Assembly (NCBI GenBank): GCA_965198485.1 | Contig: CBDAPQ010000007.1 | Coordinates: 62,001 to 126,000 of the forward strand | Direction of reading: 5' to 3' | From: RH-AL1 sp965198485 | GTDB lineage: Bacteria > Pseudomonadota > Alphaproteobacteria > Rhizobiales > Beijerinckiaceae | Length of the DNA stretch: 64,000 nt | Shown here: piece by piece, positions 15,614 to 24,863 of the stretch | Numbering within the stretch: the stretch's first letter is position 1 | Layout of the letters: each line of letters starts with the position of its first letter | Notes under the pieces: model-generated | Databases searched by the model: none | Told to the model about the DNA's origin: nothing | The model's input: the letters and a program-made list of their open reading frames with translations, nothing else | Position numbers and translations under genes: made by a program

Positions 15614-16342
15614 ATGGCGTACGGCGGAACCAACCCGGGATGGAAGCGCGTCGTCGTCAAGCTGTCGGGCGAGGCGCTCCAGGGGAGCCAAAGCCACGGC
15701 CTGGATCCGATCGTTCTGGGCAAGATCGCGCAGGATCTCGCCAACGCTGCGAGGCTGGGCATCGAGGTCGCGGTCGTAGTCGGCGGCGGCAACTTCTTTC
15801 GCGGCATCAAGGGGGCCGACACCGGCATCGAACGCGCACGGGCCGATTCGATCGGCATGCTCGCCACCGTGATGAATGCCCTCGCCATCGAGTTCGCGGT
15901 GGAGAAGGCGGGCAAGTCGGCACGCGTGCTCTCCGCCGTGCCGATGCCCTCGCTGTGCGAGCCCTACTCGCGCCAGGCCGCTTTGCACCACCTCGGCAAG
16001 CACCGCATCGTGATCCTTGCCGGCGGCACCGGCAACCCGTTCTTCACCACCGACACCGGCGCGGTGCTGCGCGGCGCGGAGCTGTCGGCCGACGCCATCC
16101 TCAAGGCGACGCAGGTCGACGGCGTCTATTCCGCCGATCCCAAGCGCGACCCGAACGCGACGCGTTACGACACGCTGACGCACGACGAGGCGATCGCCCG
16201 CAACCTGGCCGTCATGGATACGGCGGCTTTCGCGCTTGCCCGGGAGAACCGCATTCCGATAATCGTCTTCTCTATTCAGCCGGAGGGCGCCATTTGCGCG
16301 GCGCTCGAGGGTAACGCGACGGCGACGATGGTAAGTCCCTGA
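15614..16342 (+). CDS. pyrH: UMP kinase
   Basis: PyrH phosphorylates UMP to UDP with ATP in pyrimidine nucleotide synthesis. The 242-residue protein shows KRVVVKLSGEALQG (phosphate-binding start), VVVGGGNFFRG, ADSIGMLATVMNALA, GGTGNPFFTTDT and VDGVYSADPKRDP. All are bacterial amino-acid-kinase-type UMP kinase motifs. It leads the block pyrH-frr-uppS-cdsA-dxr-rseP-bamA. A GAGGGCGGC sequence directly before the ATG is a poor ribosome-binding site by spacing. Confidence 0.96.
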   Translation: MAYGGTNPGWKRVVVKLSGEALQGSQSHGLDPIVLGKIAQDLANAARLGIEVAVVVGGGNFFRGIKGADTGIERARADSIGMLATVMNALAIEFAVEKAGKSARVLSAVPMPSLCEPYSRQAALHHLGKHRIVILAGGTGNPFFTTDTGAVLRGAELSADAILKATQVDGVYSADPKRDPNATRYDTLTHDEAIARNLAVMDTAAFALARENRIPIIVFSIQPEGAICAALEGNATATMVSP

Positions 16343-16388
16343 CGGCCGGCCGCCCGAACCGATCGTCTCCGCCGAGGTTTTCGCACCG

Positions 16389-16949
16389 ATGTCCGACTTG
16401 TTCGATTTGGCCGACCTGAGGCGCCGCATGGCCGGTGCCGTGACGAGCCACAAGCAGGAACTCGGCGGCCTGCGCACCGGTCGCGCCACGACCAGCCTGC
16501 TCGAGCCCATCGAGGTGGAGGCCTATGGTCAGCGCTCGCCGATCAACACGGTGGCGACGCTGAGCGTGCCGGAGCCGCGCATGCTCTCCGTGCAGGTCTG
16601 GGACAAGAGCATGGTCGGCGCCGTGGAGAAGGCCATTCGCAACTCGAACCTCGGCCTATCGCCGACGACCGAGGGAACGGTCCTGCGCATCCGCATCCCC
16701 GAGCTGAACGAGCAGCGCCGCAAGGAGATGGTCAAGGTCGCCCACAAGTACACCGAGGATGCACGCATCGCCGTGCGCCACGTGCGCCGCGACGGTATCG
16801 ACACGCTGAAGAGGCTGCTCAAGGACAAGGACATCAGCGAGGACGACGAGAAGCGTCTGCAGGGCGACGTTCAGAAGGTCACGGACCAGTTCGTGTCCGA
16901 GATCGATACGACGCTGGCGCAGAAGGAGCAGGAGATCATGCAGGTCTGA
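16389..16949 (+). CDS. frr: Ribosome recycling factor
   Basis: Frr splits post-termination ribosomes with EF-G. The 186-residue length is standard. It contains GLRTGRATTSLLEPIEVEAY, LSVPEPRMLSVQVWDKSM, AIRNSNLGLSP, IRIPELNEQRRKEMVKVAHK and VRHVRRDGIDTLKRLLKD, all signature segments. It follows pyrH by about 46 bases in the conserved bacterial order. Confidence 0.97.
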   Translation: MSDLFDLADLRRRMAGAVTSHKQELGGLRTGRATTSLLEPIEVEAYGQRSPINTVATLSVPEPRMLSVQVWDKSMVGAVEKAIRNSNLGLSPTTEGTVLRIRIPELNEQRRKEMVKVAHKYTEDARIAVRHVRRDGIDTLKRLLKDKDISEDDEKRLQGDVQKVTDQFVSEIDTTLAQKEQEIMQV

Positions 16950-17010
16950 CCTTGGGCGGGACGACGGATGCGCGCGTTTGTGTCATAGAGCCGTATAGGT
17001 CGTTACGGAT

Positions 17011-17793
17011 ATGCCGATGCCACTTTCTGCCGAGGAGACACAGGCGGTGCGTGCCCTGCGGGCGCCCGGCGTGCCGTCCCACGTCGGCCTGATCATGGAC
17101 GGTAACGGCCGCTGGGCGGCGGCCCGCGGCCTGCCTCGGATAGAGGGGCATCGCCGCGGGCTCGAGGCGCTGCGTGTCGCCGTACGCACGGCCATCGATC
17201 TCGGGCTCGACGTCCTCACCGTCTATTCCTTCTCCGCCGAGAACTGGAGCCGCCCGCTCGACGAGGTGCGCGACCTTATGGGGCTGCTGAAGCGCTTCAT
17301 CCGCAAGGACCTGGTGGAGCTGCACGATGCTGGCGTGCGCGTCCGCGTGATCGGCTGCCGGCACGACTTGCAGCCCGACATCCGCGGGCTGCTCGAGGAG
17401 GCCGAGACGCTGACCAGCCTCAACAAGGGCCTGACGCTGGTGGTGGCGTTCAACTACGGCGGTCGCCAAGAGATCGCGCAGGCCGCGCGCGCCATCGCAC
17501 GCGGTCTCGCCGCCGGGGAGCTGCGCGAGAGCGATATCGACGCCGAGCTGATCGCCCGGCATCTCGACACCAAGGGGATCCCCGATCCCGACCTGATCGT
17601 TCGCACCTCGGGCGAGCAGCGATTGTCGAACTTCCTGTTGTGGCAGGCGGCCTATGCCGAATTCGTGTTCCTGCCGGTCTTGTGGCCCGATTTCGACCGC
17701 GCCGCCTTCGCCGCTGCCTTGGCCGAATATGCGGCGCGCGACCGCCGCTTCGGCGGCATCGGCGCATCTCGCGCGGCGCGGACCGGATCTTGA
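17011..17793 (+). CDS. uppS: Undecaprenyl diphosphate synthase
   Basis: UppS condenses isopentenyl diphosphate units onto farnesyl diphosphate to give the C55 lipid carrier for peptidoglycan and polysaccharides. The 260-residue protein has the catalytic IMDGNGRWAAARGLPR, then EGHRRGLEALR, YSFSAENWSRP, VAFNYGGRQEIAQAARA and PDLIVRTSGEQRLSNFLLWQ. It is immediately followed by cdsA, and dxr in the same run also serves isoprenoid supply. Confidence 0.96.
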   Translation: MPMPLSAEETQAVRALRAPGVPSHVGLIMDGNGRWAAARGLPRIEGHRRGLEALRVAVRTAIDLGLDVLTVYSFSAENWSRPLDEVRDLMGLLKRFIRKDLVELHDAGVRVRVIGCRHDLQPDIRGLLEEAETLTSLNKGLTLVVAFNYGGRQEIAQAARAIARGLAAGELRESDIDAELIARHLDTKGIPDPDLIVRTSGEQRLSNFLLWQAAYAEFVFLPVLWPDFDRAAFAAALAEYAARDRRFGGIGASRAARTGS

Positions 17794-17806
17794 CGCGCGA
17801 CGTCTC

Positions 17807-18679
17807 GTGAGCGTCGTACCGGGCCAGCTGCGGGCCGAGGACGACGCGGTGGGGCCGCGGCGGCGGCTTCCCGACCTGGGGGTGCGTGCGGCTTCCGGCT
17901 TCACGTTGATCTTCGTGGCGATGGCCTCGACGCTCGTCGGCGGCACCCTGTTCCTCTGCGTTTGGCTCCTCGCTGCATCGGCGGTGCTGTTCGAGTGGCA
18001 GCGGCTCGTCGGTGGTGCGGCATTGCCGGCGCGCTTCGCGGTGGGCATCGTCGGCCTCGTCGCGATCGGCTTGTTCGCGCGCATCGGCGACCTCACGAGC
18101 GTGCCGCTGCTCCTGGTTCTCGTCGCCGTGCTCGCCGCCTGCGCCGGGCGCGCCAGGCGGGTCTGGGCCTCCTCCGGCATGGCCTACGCCGGGCTGTTCG
18201 TGCTCGCGATCGTGTCGCTGCGCTTCTCGCATCCGGACGGGGCCCGCGCGCTGATCTGGCTCTTCGCCCTGGTGTGGGCGACCGACGTCTTCGCCTATCT
18301 GGGCGGCCGGCTGCTTGGCGGCCCGAAATTGTGGCCCCGCATCTCGCCTTCCAAGACGTGGTCCGGCACGATGACCGGCCTGGTGGCCGCCGCCTTCATC
18401 GGCAGTTTCGCCGCGCTGCGCGACCGCTTCGCCATGGATCTCGTGGCGCCGATGCTCGTGCTGACGCTCGTCACCGCGATCGTGTCCCAGGTCGGCGACG
18501 CCTTCGAATCCGCGATCAAGCGGCATTTCGGGGTCAAGGACACGAGCCGGCTGATCCCCGGCCACGGCGGCGTGATGGACCGGCTCGACGGTTTCATCGC
18601 CGCGGCGATCTTCGCCTACCTTTTCGGCCTGACGCGCGGCCTCGATTCCGTCGCGCATGGCCTTTTCGCGTGGCGTTGA
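17807..18679 (+). CDS. cdsA: Phosphatidate cytidylyltransferase
   Basis: CdsA makes CDP-diacylglycerol from phosphatidic acid and CTP, feeding all phospholipid synthesis. A GTG shortly after the uppS stop starts VSVVPGQLRAEDD and gives 290 residues; the same frame extends into uppS but that part is not homologous. There are seven or eight hydrophobic segments. The family signature is intact near the C-terminus: SPSKTWSGTMTGLVAA, then SQVGDAFESAIKRHFGVKD and IPGHGGVMDRLDG. Confidence 0.94.
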   Translation: MSVVPGQLRAEDDAVGPRRRLPDLGVRAASGFTLIFVAMASTLVGGTLFLCVWLLAASAVLFEWQRLVGGAALPARFAVGIVGLVAIGLFARIGDLTSVPLLLVLVAVLAACAGRARRVWASSGMAYAGLFVLAIVSLRFSHPDGARALIWLFALVWATDVFAYLGGRLLGGPKLWPRISPSKTWSGTMTGLVAAAFIGSFAALRDRFAMDLVAPMLVLTLVTAIVSQVGDAFESAIKRHFGVKDTSRLIPGHGGVMDRLDGFIAAAIFAYLFGLTRGLDSVAHGLFAWR

Positions 18680-18699
18680 AGGCGCGTAAGGACTGCTCC

Positions 18700-19929
18700 A
18701 TGGATCAGATCGCCTCCGCGGCTCCGGCCGCAACCCGCCCCCGCGTTGTAACCGTGCTTGGTGCCACGGGGTCAATCGGTCGCTCCACCGCTGAGATCCT
18801 CTGTGGCGCGCCCGAGCATTTCACCGTCGCGGCGGTCGCCGGGGGCCGCGACCCCGAGACGCTGGCGCTGATGGCGATCCGCCTGCGGGCTTCTTTCGCC
18901 GCGCTCGCCGACCCGGCCGGCTACGCCACGCTCAAGGCCATGCTGGCGGGGACCGGCATCGAGGCCGCCGCCGGGCCGGACGCGGTCGTCGAGGCCGCGC
19001 TGCACCCCAGCGACCTCGTGATGGCTGCCATCTCCGGCACGGCCGGCGTGCGCCCAACCTTCGCCGCGCTCGACGCCGGGCGCACCATCGCGCTCGCCAA
19101 TAAGGAGTGCCTGGTCTGCGCGGGTTCGGCCTTCATGCGCCAAGCCGAGCGCCGCGGTACCCGCCTGCTGCCGGTCGACAGCGAGCACAACGCGATCTTT
19201 CAGGCGCTCGGCGATGCCGATCCCGCTTCCATCGAGATGATGACCCTGACGGCATCGGGCGGGCCGTTCCGCACCTGGACGCGCGAGGCCATCGCGGTCG
19301 CGACGCCCGATCAGGCGCTGGCGCACCCCAATTGGGCGATGGGCCCCAAGGTCACGATCGATTCCGCCGGGCTCATGAACAAGGGCCTCGAAGTCATCGA
19401 GGCGCACCATCTCTTCGGTATCGAGGCCGCGAGGCTCGACGTTCTCGTGCACGCCCAGTCGGTCGTGCACGGGCTCGTCGCCTTCGCCGACGGCTCGGTC
19501 ACCGCAGGCCTCGCCGCGCCCGACATGAAGGTGCCGATCGCGCACTGCCTATCCTACCCCGAGCGGCTCACCACGGCGGCGCGACGGCTCGACCTGGCGG
19601 CCGTCGGCACGCTGACCTTCGAGCGTCCGGACTACGACCGCTTCCCGGCGCTGCGGGTGGCGCTCGACGCGCTGCGCATGGGGCGGGGCCTGCCGACCGT
19701 CATGAACGCCGCCAACGAGATCGCGGTGGCGGCGTTCTTGGCAAAGGCCATCTCGTTCCACGACATCGCCCGGCATGTCGAGGACGCCTGCGAGGCGGCG
19801 CTGGCCGACGGCACCGCCCGCGAGCCCGACACGATCGAGGACGCGCTGGCCGTTGACCATATCGTCAGAGAAAGGTCGCGTGCGACCCTCGCCCGTCTCG
19901 ACCATGCCGCCTTTTTAACAGATCAATAA
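18700..19929 (+). CDS. dxr: 1-deoxy-D-xylulose 5-phosphate reductoisomerase
   Basis: Dxr converts DXP to 2-C-methylerythritol 4-phosphate with NADPH, the committed step of the non-mevalonate isoprenoid pathway. The start MDQIASAAPAATRPR gives 409 residues. Motifs are VLGATGSIGRST (NADPH fold), ALANKECLVCAG, LPVDSEHNAIFQAL, ASGGPFRTW, HPNWAMGPKVTIDSAGLMNK and MNAANEIAVAAFL. Upstream in-frame sequence belongs to cdsA in another frame and is ignored. Confidence 0.96.
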   Translation: MDQIASAAPAATRPRVVTVLGATGSIGRSTAEILCGAPEHFTVAAVAGGRDPETLALMAIRLRASFAALADPAGYATLKAMLAGTGIEAAAGPDAVVEAALHPSDLVMAAISGTAGVRPTFAALDAGRTIALANKECLVCAGSAFMRQAERRGTRLLPVDSEHNAIFQALGDADPASIEMMTLTASGGPFRTWTREAIAVATPDQALAHPNWAMGPKVTIDSAGLMNKGLEVIEAHHLFGIEAARLDVLVHAQSVVHGLVAFADGSVTAGLAAPDMKVPIAHCLSYPERLTTAARRLDLAAVGTLTFERPDYDRFPALRVALDALRMGRGLPTVMNAANEIAVAAFLAKAISFHDIARHVEDACEAALADGTAREPDTIEDALAVDHIVRERSRATLARLDHAAFLTDQ

Positions 19930-19975
19930 CCATGCGATCGGCGCGCGGACGGGTTGATCCAGGCGCGGCCGGTGA

Positions 19976-21124
19976 ATGGCGCGGGAGGCCCGAGTGGCGT
20001 TGTTGCATACGATCTTCATCTGGACGGTGCCATTTCTCTGCATGCTCACCGTGATCGTGTTCTTTCACGAGATGGGGCATTTCCTGATGGGGCGCCTGTT
20101 CAAGGTGCCCATCGACGCCTTCTCGATCGGCTTCGGTCCCGAGTTGCTGCACTGGACCGATCGCCACGGCACGCGCTGGCGCGTCGCCCTCCTGCCGCTC
20201 GGCGGCTACGTGAAGTTCCACGGCGACGGTGACCCGGCGTCGATGACCAGGGCGGACGCCGACACCCACGTTCGCGGCCGCACGATGCAAAGCCAGGAGG
20301 TCTGGAAACGCGCGTTGATCGTGGCGGCCGGCCCCGCCGTGAACTTCCTGCTGGCGATCGTGATCTTCGCCGGCCTGTTCAGCTTGTACGGGCGCGCCGT
20401 GACGGCTCCCGTCATCCAGACCGTCAGCGCCGGCAGCCCAGCGCAGGCTGCCGGGTTCCAACCCGACGACCGGCTGGTCCAGATCGACGGCGCGCCGCTC
20501 GATTCCTTTGAGGAGTTGAAGCGCCTGGTGCAGAACAACGACGGCGAGCCGATGCGCTTCCTCGTCAACCGTGGCGGACAGACCATTACGCTTCAGGTCA
20601 CGCCGCGTCGGGAGGTCATTGCTTCTCCATTCGGGCCTGCGCGCACCAAGCTCCTCGGCATCGGTGCGGACGCCGCCAACACGCATGTGGTGCGCTACGG
20701 GCCGCTGCAGGCGCTTCAGGAAGGCGCCGTGCAGACCTGGCAGGTCGTGGAAGGCATCGGCGGGTTCATGAAGCGCCTCGTCATCGGCCACGAGTCGGCC
20801 GACCAGCTGTCCGGTCCCGCCGGCATCGCCAAAGTGGCGCACACCGCGGCTCTGCTCGGCATCGACTATCTGGTGCAGATCACCGCGATCGTGTCGGTCT
20901 CGATCGGGCTTCTGAACCTGCTTCCGGTCCCGATCCTCGACGGCGGCTTCCTGATGTTCTTCGCCTACGAGGCCGTTCGCGGCAAAGCGTTGAGCGAGCG
21001 CTCGATGGAAATAGGTTTTCGCATCGGCCTGTCGCTGATCGCGACGCTCTCGATCTTCGCGCTCTACAACGATCTGGTGCGGCAACCGCCCCAGCTGACG
21101 ATCCAGGCGCCGGCGAAAAAATAG
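19976..21124 (+). CDS. rseP: Site-2 protease RseP/RasP-like zinc metalloprotease
   Basis: This inner-membrane zinc protease performs intramembrane cleavage, typically of anti-sigma factors in envelope stress signalling. In this 382-residue protein the active-site HEMGH lies at about residues 31-35 in the first helix. A PDZ domain (about 135-215, with AGFQPDDRLVQIDGAPLDSFEEL) follows. The second catalytic motif is NLLPVPILDGG near residue 310. E. coli RseP has two PDZ domains; only one is evident here, as in many alphaproteobacterial homologues. The start is uncertain by a few codons (MAREARVALL or the downstream GTG). Confidence 0.93.
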   Translation: MAREARVALLHTIFIWTVPFLCMLTVIVFFHEMGHFLMGRLFKVPIDAFSIGFGPELLHWTDRHGTRWRVALLPLGGYVKFHGDGDPASMTRADADTHVRGRTMQSQEVWKRALIVAAGPAVNFLLAIVIFAGLFSLYGRAVTAPVIQTVSAGSPAQAAGFQPDDRLVQIDGAPLDSFEELKRLVQNNDGEPMRFLVNRGGQTITLQVTPRREVIASPFGPARTKLLGIGADAANTHVVRYGPLQALQEGAVQTWQVVEGIGGFMKRLVIGHESADQLSGPAGIAKVAHTAALLGIDYLVQITAIVSVSIGLLNLLPVPILDGGFLMFFAYEAVRGKALSERSMEIGFRIGLSLIATLSIFALYNDLVRQPPQLTIQAPAKK

Positions 21125-21210
21125 CGTTCCTGTAGGGGGTTAACCATGCTGTTTAAGGACGTGATCACCCGCTTCGTGGCTTGATCGCCACGGACGGGTG
21201 AAAACGGGGA

Positions 21211-21241
21211 ACGGGGCGGGATCGCCATTTTCCCGCCCCGT
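21211..21241. other. Strong hairpin in rseP-bamA gap
   Basis: A perfect 11-bp stem, ACGGGGCGGGA with TCCCGCCCCGT, has a 9-base loop. No U-run follows on the plus strand, so it is either a factor-dependent or weak terminator after rseP or a structure in the bamA 5' untranslated region. The 245-base gap also has a 13-bp direct repeat, CGGACGGGTGAAA, at 21191 and 21307. Confidence 0.45.
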
Positions 21242-21369
21242 CAAAGACTGTAGAAGCGATTGTACGAGCTTGGGAATGCGGGTCTTCGACTCGCCTTCCG
21301 TTCTGTCGGACGGGTGAAAGTCCGACATGCCGGCGGGGGCCGGGTAATGATGCGGGGGCCGGACCGATA

Positions 21370-23844
21370 ATGTTGTTTTCCAAGGGTCGTATCCACCGGA
21401 TCGTCTTTCTCGCGACCGTGCTCCTGTCCCTCCTGGCGTTTCTTCCCTCGGCGTTCGCCGGCATCTCCGTCCGCGGCAATCGTCGCGTCGATTCCGAGAC
21501 CATCCGGTCTTACTTCGCCGGCACCACCCCCGATGACATCAACAAGGGCGTCAAGGACCTCTACGCCACCGGTCTGTTCTCCGACGTCAAGGTCAGCGGC
21601 AGCGGCGGCAATGTCGTTATCACCGTCAACGAGAACCGGGCGGTGAACCGCGTAGTTTTCGAGGGCGCCAGCAAGGTGAAGCCCGAGCAGCTCGAGCCCG
21701 AGCTCTCGACCAAGACGCGCGGGTCGTATTCGCCGACGCTGGTCAACGCCGACATCGAGCGCATCAAGGACGTCTATCGCCGCTCCGGTCGCGCTGCCGC
21801 CTCGGTGACGGCGCGCACCGTGCAACTCCCTAACGGCACCGTCGATGTCGTGTTCACCATCAACGAGGGCGAGAAGACCGGCATCAAGCAGATCAACTTC
21901 ATCGGCAATCATGCCTATTCGGGTGGCAAGCTGCGCGACCTGATGGACACGACGGAGATGAACTACCTGTCGTTCTTCAAGTCGTCGGACGTCTACGATC
22001 CAGAGCGCATCGGCAACGATCTCGAGCTCATCCGCCGCTTCTACCTGAAGAACGGCTACGCCGACTTCCGCGTCGTCGGCTCCGACGCCCGTTTCGATCC
22101 GGCCAAGAAGGGCTATGTCGTCACGATCACGGTCGAGGAAGGTCCGCAATACAGGGTCGGCAGCGTCAGCGTCGATAGCCACGTGCCGGCGCTCAGCAAC
22201 GTCTCGCTTCTGCCTCTCGTGCGCCTCCACGTCGGCCAGACCTACAACGGCGACCTCGTCGAGAAGACCGTCGAGGCCTTGACCCGCGAGGTGAACCGCC
22301 GTGGTTTCGCCTTCTCCCAGGTGAAGCCGCGCGGCGACCGCGACCCGACCACCCGCACCGTGTCGATCGTGTTCACCGTCGAGGACGGTCCGCGCGTCTA
22401 CATCGAGTCGATCATCATCCGCGGCAACACCCGCACCCGTGATTACGTGATCCGCCGCGAGTTCGAGTTGGGCGAAGGCGACCCCTACAACAAGGTCCTG
22501 ATCGACAAGGCGGAGCGCCGTCTCAATGGTCTCGGTTTCTTCAAGAAGGTGAAGATCACCAACGAGTCCGGCTCCGCCGCCGACCGCGTGGTCATCGTCG
22601 TCAACGTCGAGGACCAGCCCACTGGCTCGGTCTCGGTCTCCGGCGGTTACTCGACGGTGGACGGGTTCATAGGCGAGGTTGCGGTGACCGAGACCAACTT
22701 CCTCGGTCGCGGCCAGTACGTGCGCGCCTCCATCACCGCAGGCCAGCGCACCCGCGGCGCCGAGTTCAACTTCACCGAGCCCTACTTTCTCGGCCGTCGT
22801 CTCGCTGCCGGCTTCGACCTTTTCGCCAAGAAGACGGACGTGTCGCAGTATTCGTTCTACGACAACTTCGTGCTGGGCGGCACGCTGCGCCTCGGCATCC
22901 CGCTCACCGACGAGCTGACGTTCTCGCCGCGCTACTCGGTCTATCGCTCGGTGATCTCGGTCCCCAATAGCTCGGAATATCCGTACAACGACTGTAATGC
23001 GCCGATCTATGGCGTGACGCCATCGACGCCGACGCAAAACTATGGGACGGGGCTGGCCAGCTTAAGCTATAATTGCTTGACCAACGGCGAAGCCTCGCTC
23101 GCCCTCAAGCAGGCCGTCGGTACCACCGTGACGTCACTGTTCGGTTACACGATGTCGTATAATTCGATCGACAACGTGAAGAGCCCGACCGCCGGCGTTC
23201 TTGCCGAACTGCGCCAGGATGTCGCCGGCGCCGGCGGTACCGAGCACTTCCTGCGCAGCACGGGCGACGTCCGCTACTACCATGCAATCTATGACCAGAT
23301 CATCGGCATCGTGCACGTGCAGGGCGGCGACATTCGCCAGATCGGTTCGGGACAGCTCCGGATCGTCGACAACTTCAACTTGGGACCGACGCTGGTCCGC
23401 GGCTTCGCGCCCAACGGTCTGGGTCCGCGCGACGTGTCGGCCGGCATCAACGCGGAAGGTAACCCGTTGGGTGGTACCGACTACGCCGGAGCATCGGTCG
23501 AAACGCAATTTCCGCTTTACGGCGTCCCGCGCGACCTGGGTCTGAAGGGTGCCGCCTTCTTCGATGCCGGAACACTCTTCGGCTATCACGGTCAGACCGA
23601 CTTCAGCAATGGCGGACAGTTGGTGACCTTCGGGGCGACGAACGCGGCGGGGGTTACCTATTACGGCCAGAGCAATTACCTCACGATCGGTGCCGACTCC
23701 ACCCGCATCCGCACCTCGGCCGGCGTGTCGTTGATCTGGAACTCGCCGCTCGGACCCCTGCGCTTCGACTTCGCCAAGGCGATCACCAAGGCTCAGGGCG
23801 ACCAGACGCAGTTCTTCCGCTTCTCCGGTGGCGCAACGTTCTGA
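21370..23844 (+). CDS. bamA: Outer membrane protein assembly factor BamA
   Basis: BamA folds and inserts beta-barrel proteins into the outer membrane. The 824-residue precursor has a signal region ending LPSAFA, then POTRA repeats over about residues 30-350 (for example RVDSETIRSYF, KQINFIGNHAYSGGKLRDLM, IIRGNTRTRDYVIRREFEL). A C-terminal 16-strand-type barrel includes the loop-6 motif LVRGFAPNGLGPRD. The last residue is Phe, as expected for a Bam substrate. It follows rseP and precedes lpxD in the conserved alphaproteobacterial order. Confidence 0.95.
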   Translation: MLFSKGRIHRIVFLATVLLSLLAFLPSAFAGISVRGNRRVDSETIRSYFAGTTPDDINKGVKDLYATGLFSDVKVSGSGGNVVITVNENRAVNRVVFEGASKVKPEQLEPELSTKTRGSYSPTLVNADIERIKDVYRRSGRAAASVTARTVQLPNGTVDVVFTINEGEKTGIKQINFIGNHAYSGGKLRDLMDTTEMNYLSFFKSSDVYDPERIGNDLELIRRFYLKNGYADFRVVGSDARFDPAKKGYVVTITVEEGPQYRVGSVSVDSHVPALSNVSLLPLVRLHVGQTYNGDLVEKTVEALTREVNRRGFAFSQVKPRGDRDPTTRTVSIVFTVEDGPRVYIESIIIRGNTRTRDYVIRREFELGEGDPYNKVLIDKAERRLNGLGFFKKVKITNESGSAADRVVIVVNVEDQPTGSVSVSGGYSTVDGFIGEVAVTETNFLGRGQYVRASITAGQRTRGAEFNFTEPYFLGRRLAAGFDLFAKKTDVSQYSFYDNFVLGGTLRLGIPLTDELTFSPRYSVYRSVISVPNSSEYPYNDCNAPIYGVTPSTPTQNYGTGLASLSYNCLTNGEASLALKQAVGTTVTSLFGYTMSYNSIDNVKSPTAGVLAELRQDVAGAGGTEHFLRSTGDVRYYHAIYDQIIGIVHVQGGDIRQIGSGQLRIVDNFNLGPTLVRGFAPNGLGPRDVSAGINAEGNPLGGTDYAGASVETQFPLYGVPRDLGLKGAAFFDAGTLFGYHGQTDFSNGGQLVTFGATNAAGVTYYGQSNYLTIGADSTRIRTSAGVSLIWNSPLGPLRFDFAKAITKAQGDQTQFFRFSGGATF

Positions 23845-23977
23845 TCTGCGTCGACCGGCTCGACGAACAGGAGCGGGCTTCGGACCCTTTCTCGTCGCGG
23901 CTCTATCGACTGTTCCTCACGCCTGCCGAGCACGAGCTCGACAGCGGTCGGGTTGACAGCATGCGCGCCCGGCGCGA

Positions 23978-24820
23978 ATGCCGGCCCGCATGAGCCAACT
24001 CTCCTTCTTCCGCGCGCCGGCATCGCTCAGTCTTGCCGCCGCAGCCGCCGAGATCGGCGCTCATCTCGGCGAAGGAGCCGATCCCTCGCGGATCATCCGC
24101 GCCTTGGCCCCTCTCGACCGCGCCGAGATCGACGATGCCAGCGCCTTCTTCGAAGGCCTCTTGATCGACGAACTGCTGGAGACGCGGGCCGGCGCCTGCC
24201 TGGTCGCGCCGCGCCACCTCCATCACGTGCCACGCGGCACCTGCACTCTCGTCACCGAGCAGCCGCGAGAGATGCTGCGTCGCCTCGCGGCTTTGCTGCA
24301 TCCCGCGAGCCTGCGGCCGGGCTCGCTCGTGGGCGGGGACGCGATCGACTCGTCGGCCCGGATCGCCGCTTCCGCGCGGCTCGAGGTGGGGGTGGTGATC
24401 GATCCCGGCGCGATCATCGGGCCCGACGTGGAGATCGGCGCCGGCACGTTCATCGGAGCGGGCAGCATCATCGGCGCGGGCGTGCGTATCGGACGGGCCT
24501 GCGCCATCGACGCGGCTGTCACGCTCAATCACGCGTTGCTCGGCGACCGCGTGATCGTGCACGCGGGAGCGCGCCTGGGACATGCCGATCACGATCCGAC
24601 GGCTTCGCGCCGAGATCCGAGCCTCGGCCGCGTCATCATCCAGAACGACGTCGAGATCGGCGCCAACGCGATTTTGGCGCGCGGCGGCTTCGGCGACACC
24701 GTTGTCGGAGAGGGCGCGCGTGTCGGTGCCATGGCATCGATCGGTGCCGATGTCGTGATCGAGCGCGGCGCGCTCGTCACCGCGAGGTTGGTGCCACTCA
24801 CCGCGGAGTCAGTGCCGTGA
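23978..24820 (+). CDS. lpxD: LpxD-like acyltransferase, C-terminally short and lacking the catalytic region
   Basis: The position between bamA and fabZ, the N-terminal uridine-binding-type domain and the left-handed beta-helix hexapeptides (IDPGAIIGPDVEIGAGTFIG, IGRVI-like LGRVIIQNDVEIGAN) make this LpxD, UDP-3-O-acylglucosamine N-acyltransferase of lipid A synthesis. It has only about 280 residues against a usual 340-350. The usual TIDRGA is AILARGG, the DGFGF region is HADHDPTA, and the IGHNV segment that holds the catalytic histidine is replaced by MASIGADVV; the C-terminal helical part is missing. Codon use is normal and no stop interrupts it. It may be inactive or repurposed. The start could be MSQ four codons in, overlapping an upstream stop. 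Confidence 0.75.
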   Translation: MPARMSQLSFFRAPASLSLAAAAAEIGAHLGEGADPSRIIRALAPLDRAEIDDASAFFEGLLIDELLETRAGACLVAPRHLHHVPRGTCTLVTEQPREMLRRLAALLHPASLRPGSLVGGDAIDSSARIAASARLEVGVVIDPGAIIGPDVEIGAGTFIGAGSIIGAGVRIGRACAIDAAVTLNHALLGDRVIVHAGARLGHADHDPTASRRDPSLGRVIIQNDVEIGANAILARGGFGDTVVGEGARVGAMASIGADVVIERGALVTARLVPLTAESVP

Positions 24821-24863
24821 GTGGCATCGTTTCGCCGCCGACGAAAACGGGCTAAGCGGTGCG

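Noticed and set aside
21241..23037. 598-codon minus-strand frame inside bamA.
   Set aside because: Its Asp/Val/Arg-rich sequence mirrors bamA codons; no known domain and bamA is unambiguous.
23842..23993. A stop-free stretch of about 50 codons between bamA and lpxD whose TGA overlaps an internal lpxD ATG.
   Set aside because: It has no ATG, GTG or TTG start in a sensible place and the peptide matches nothing I know; it may be chance in GC-rich DNA.
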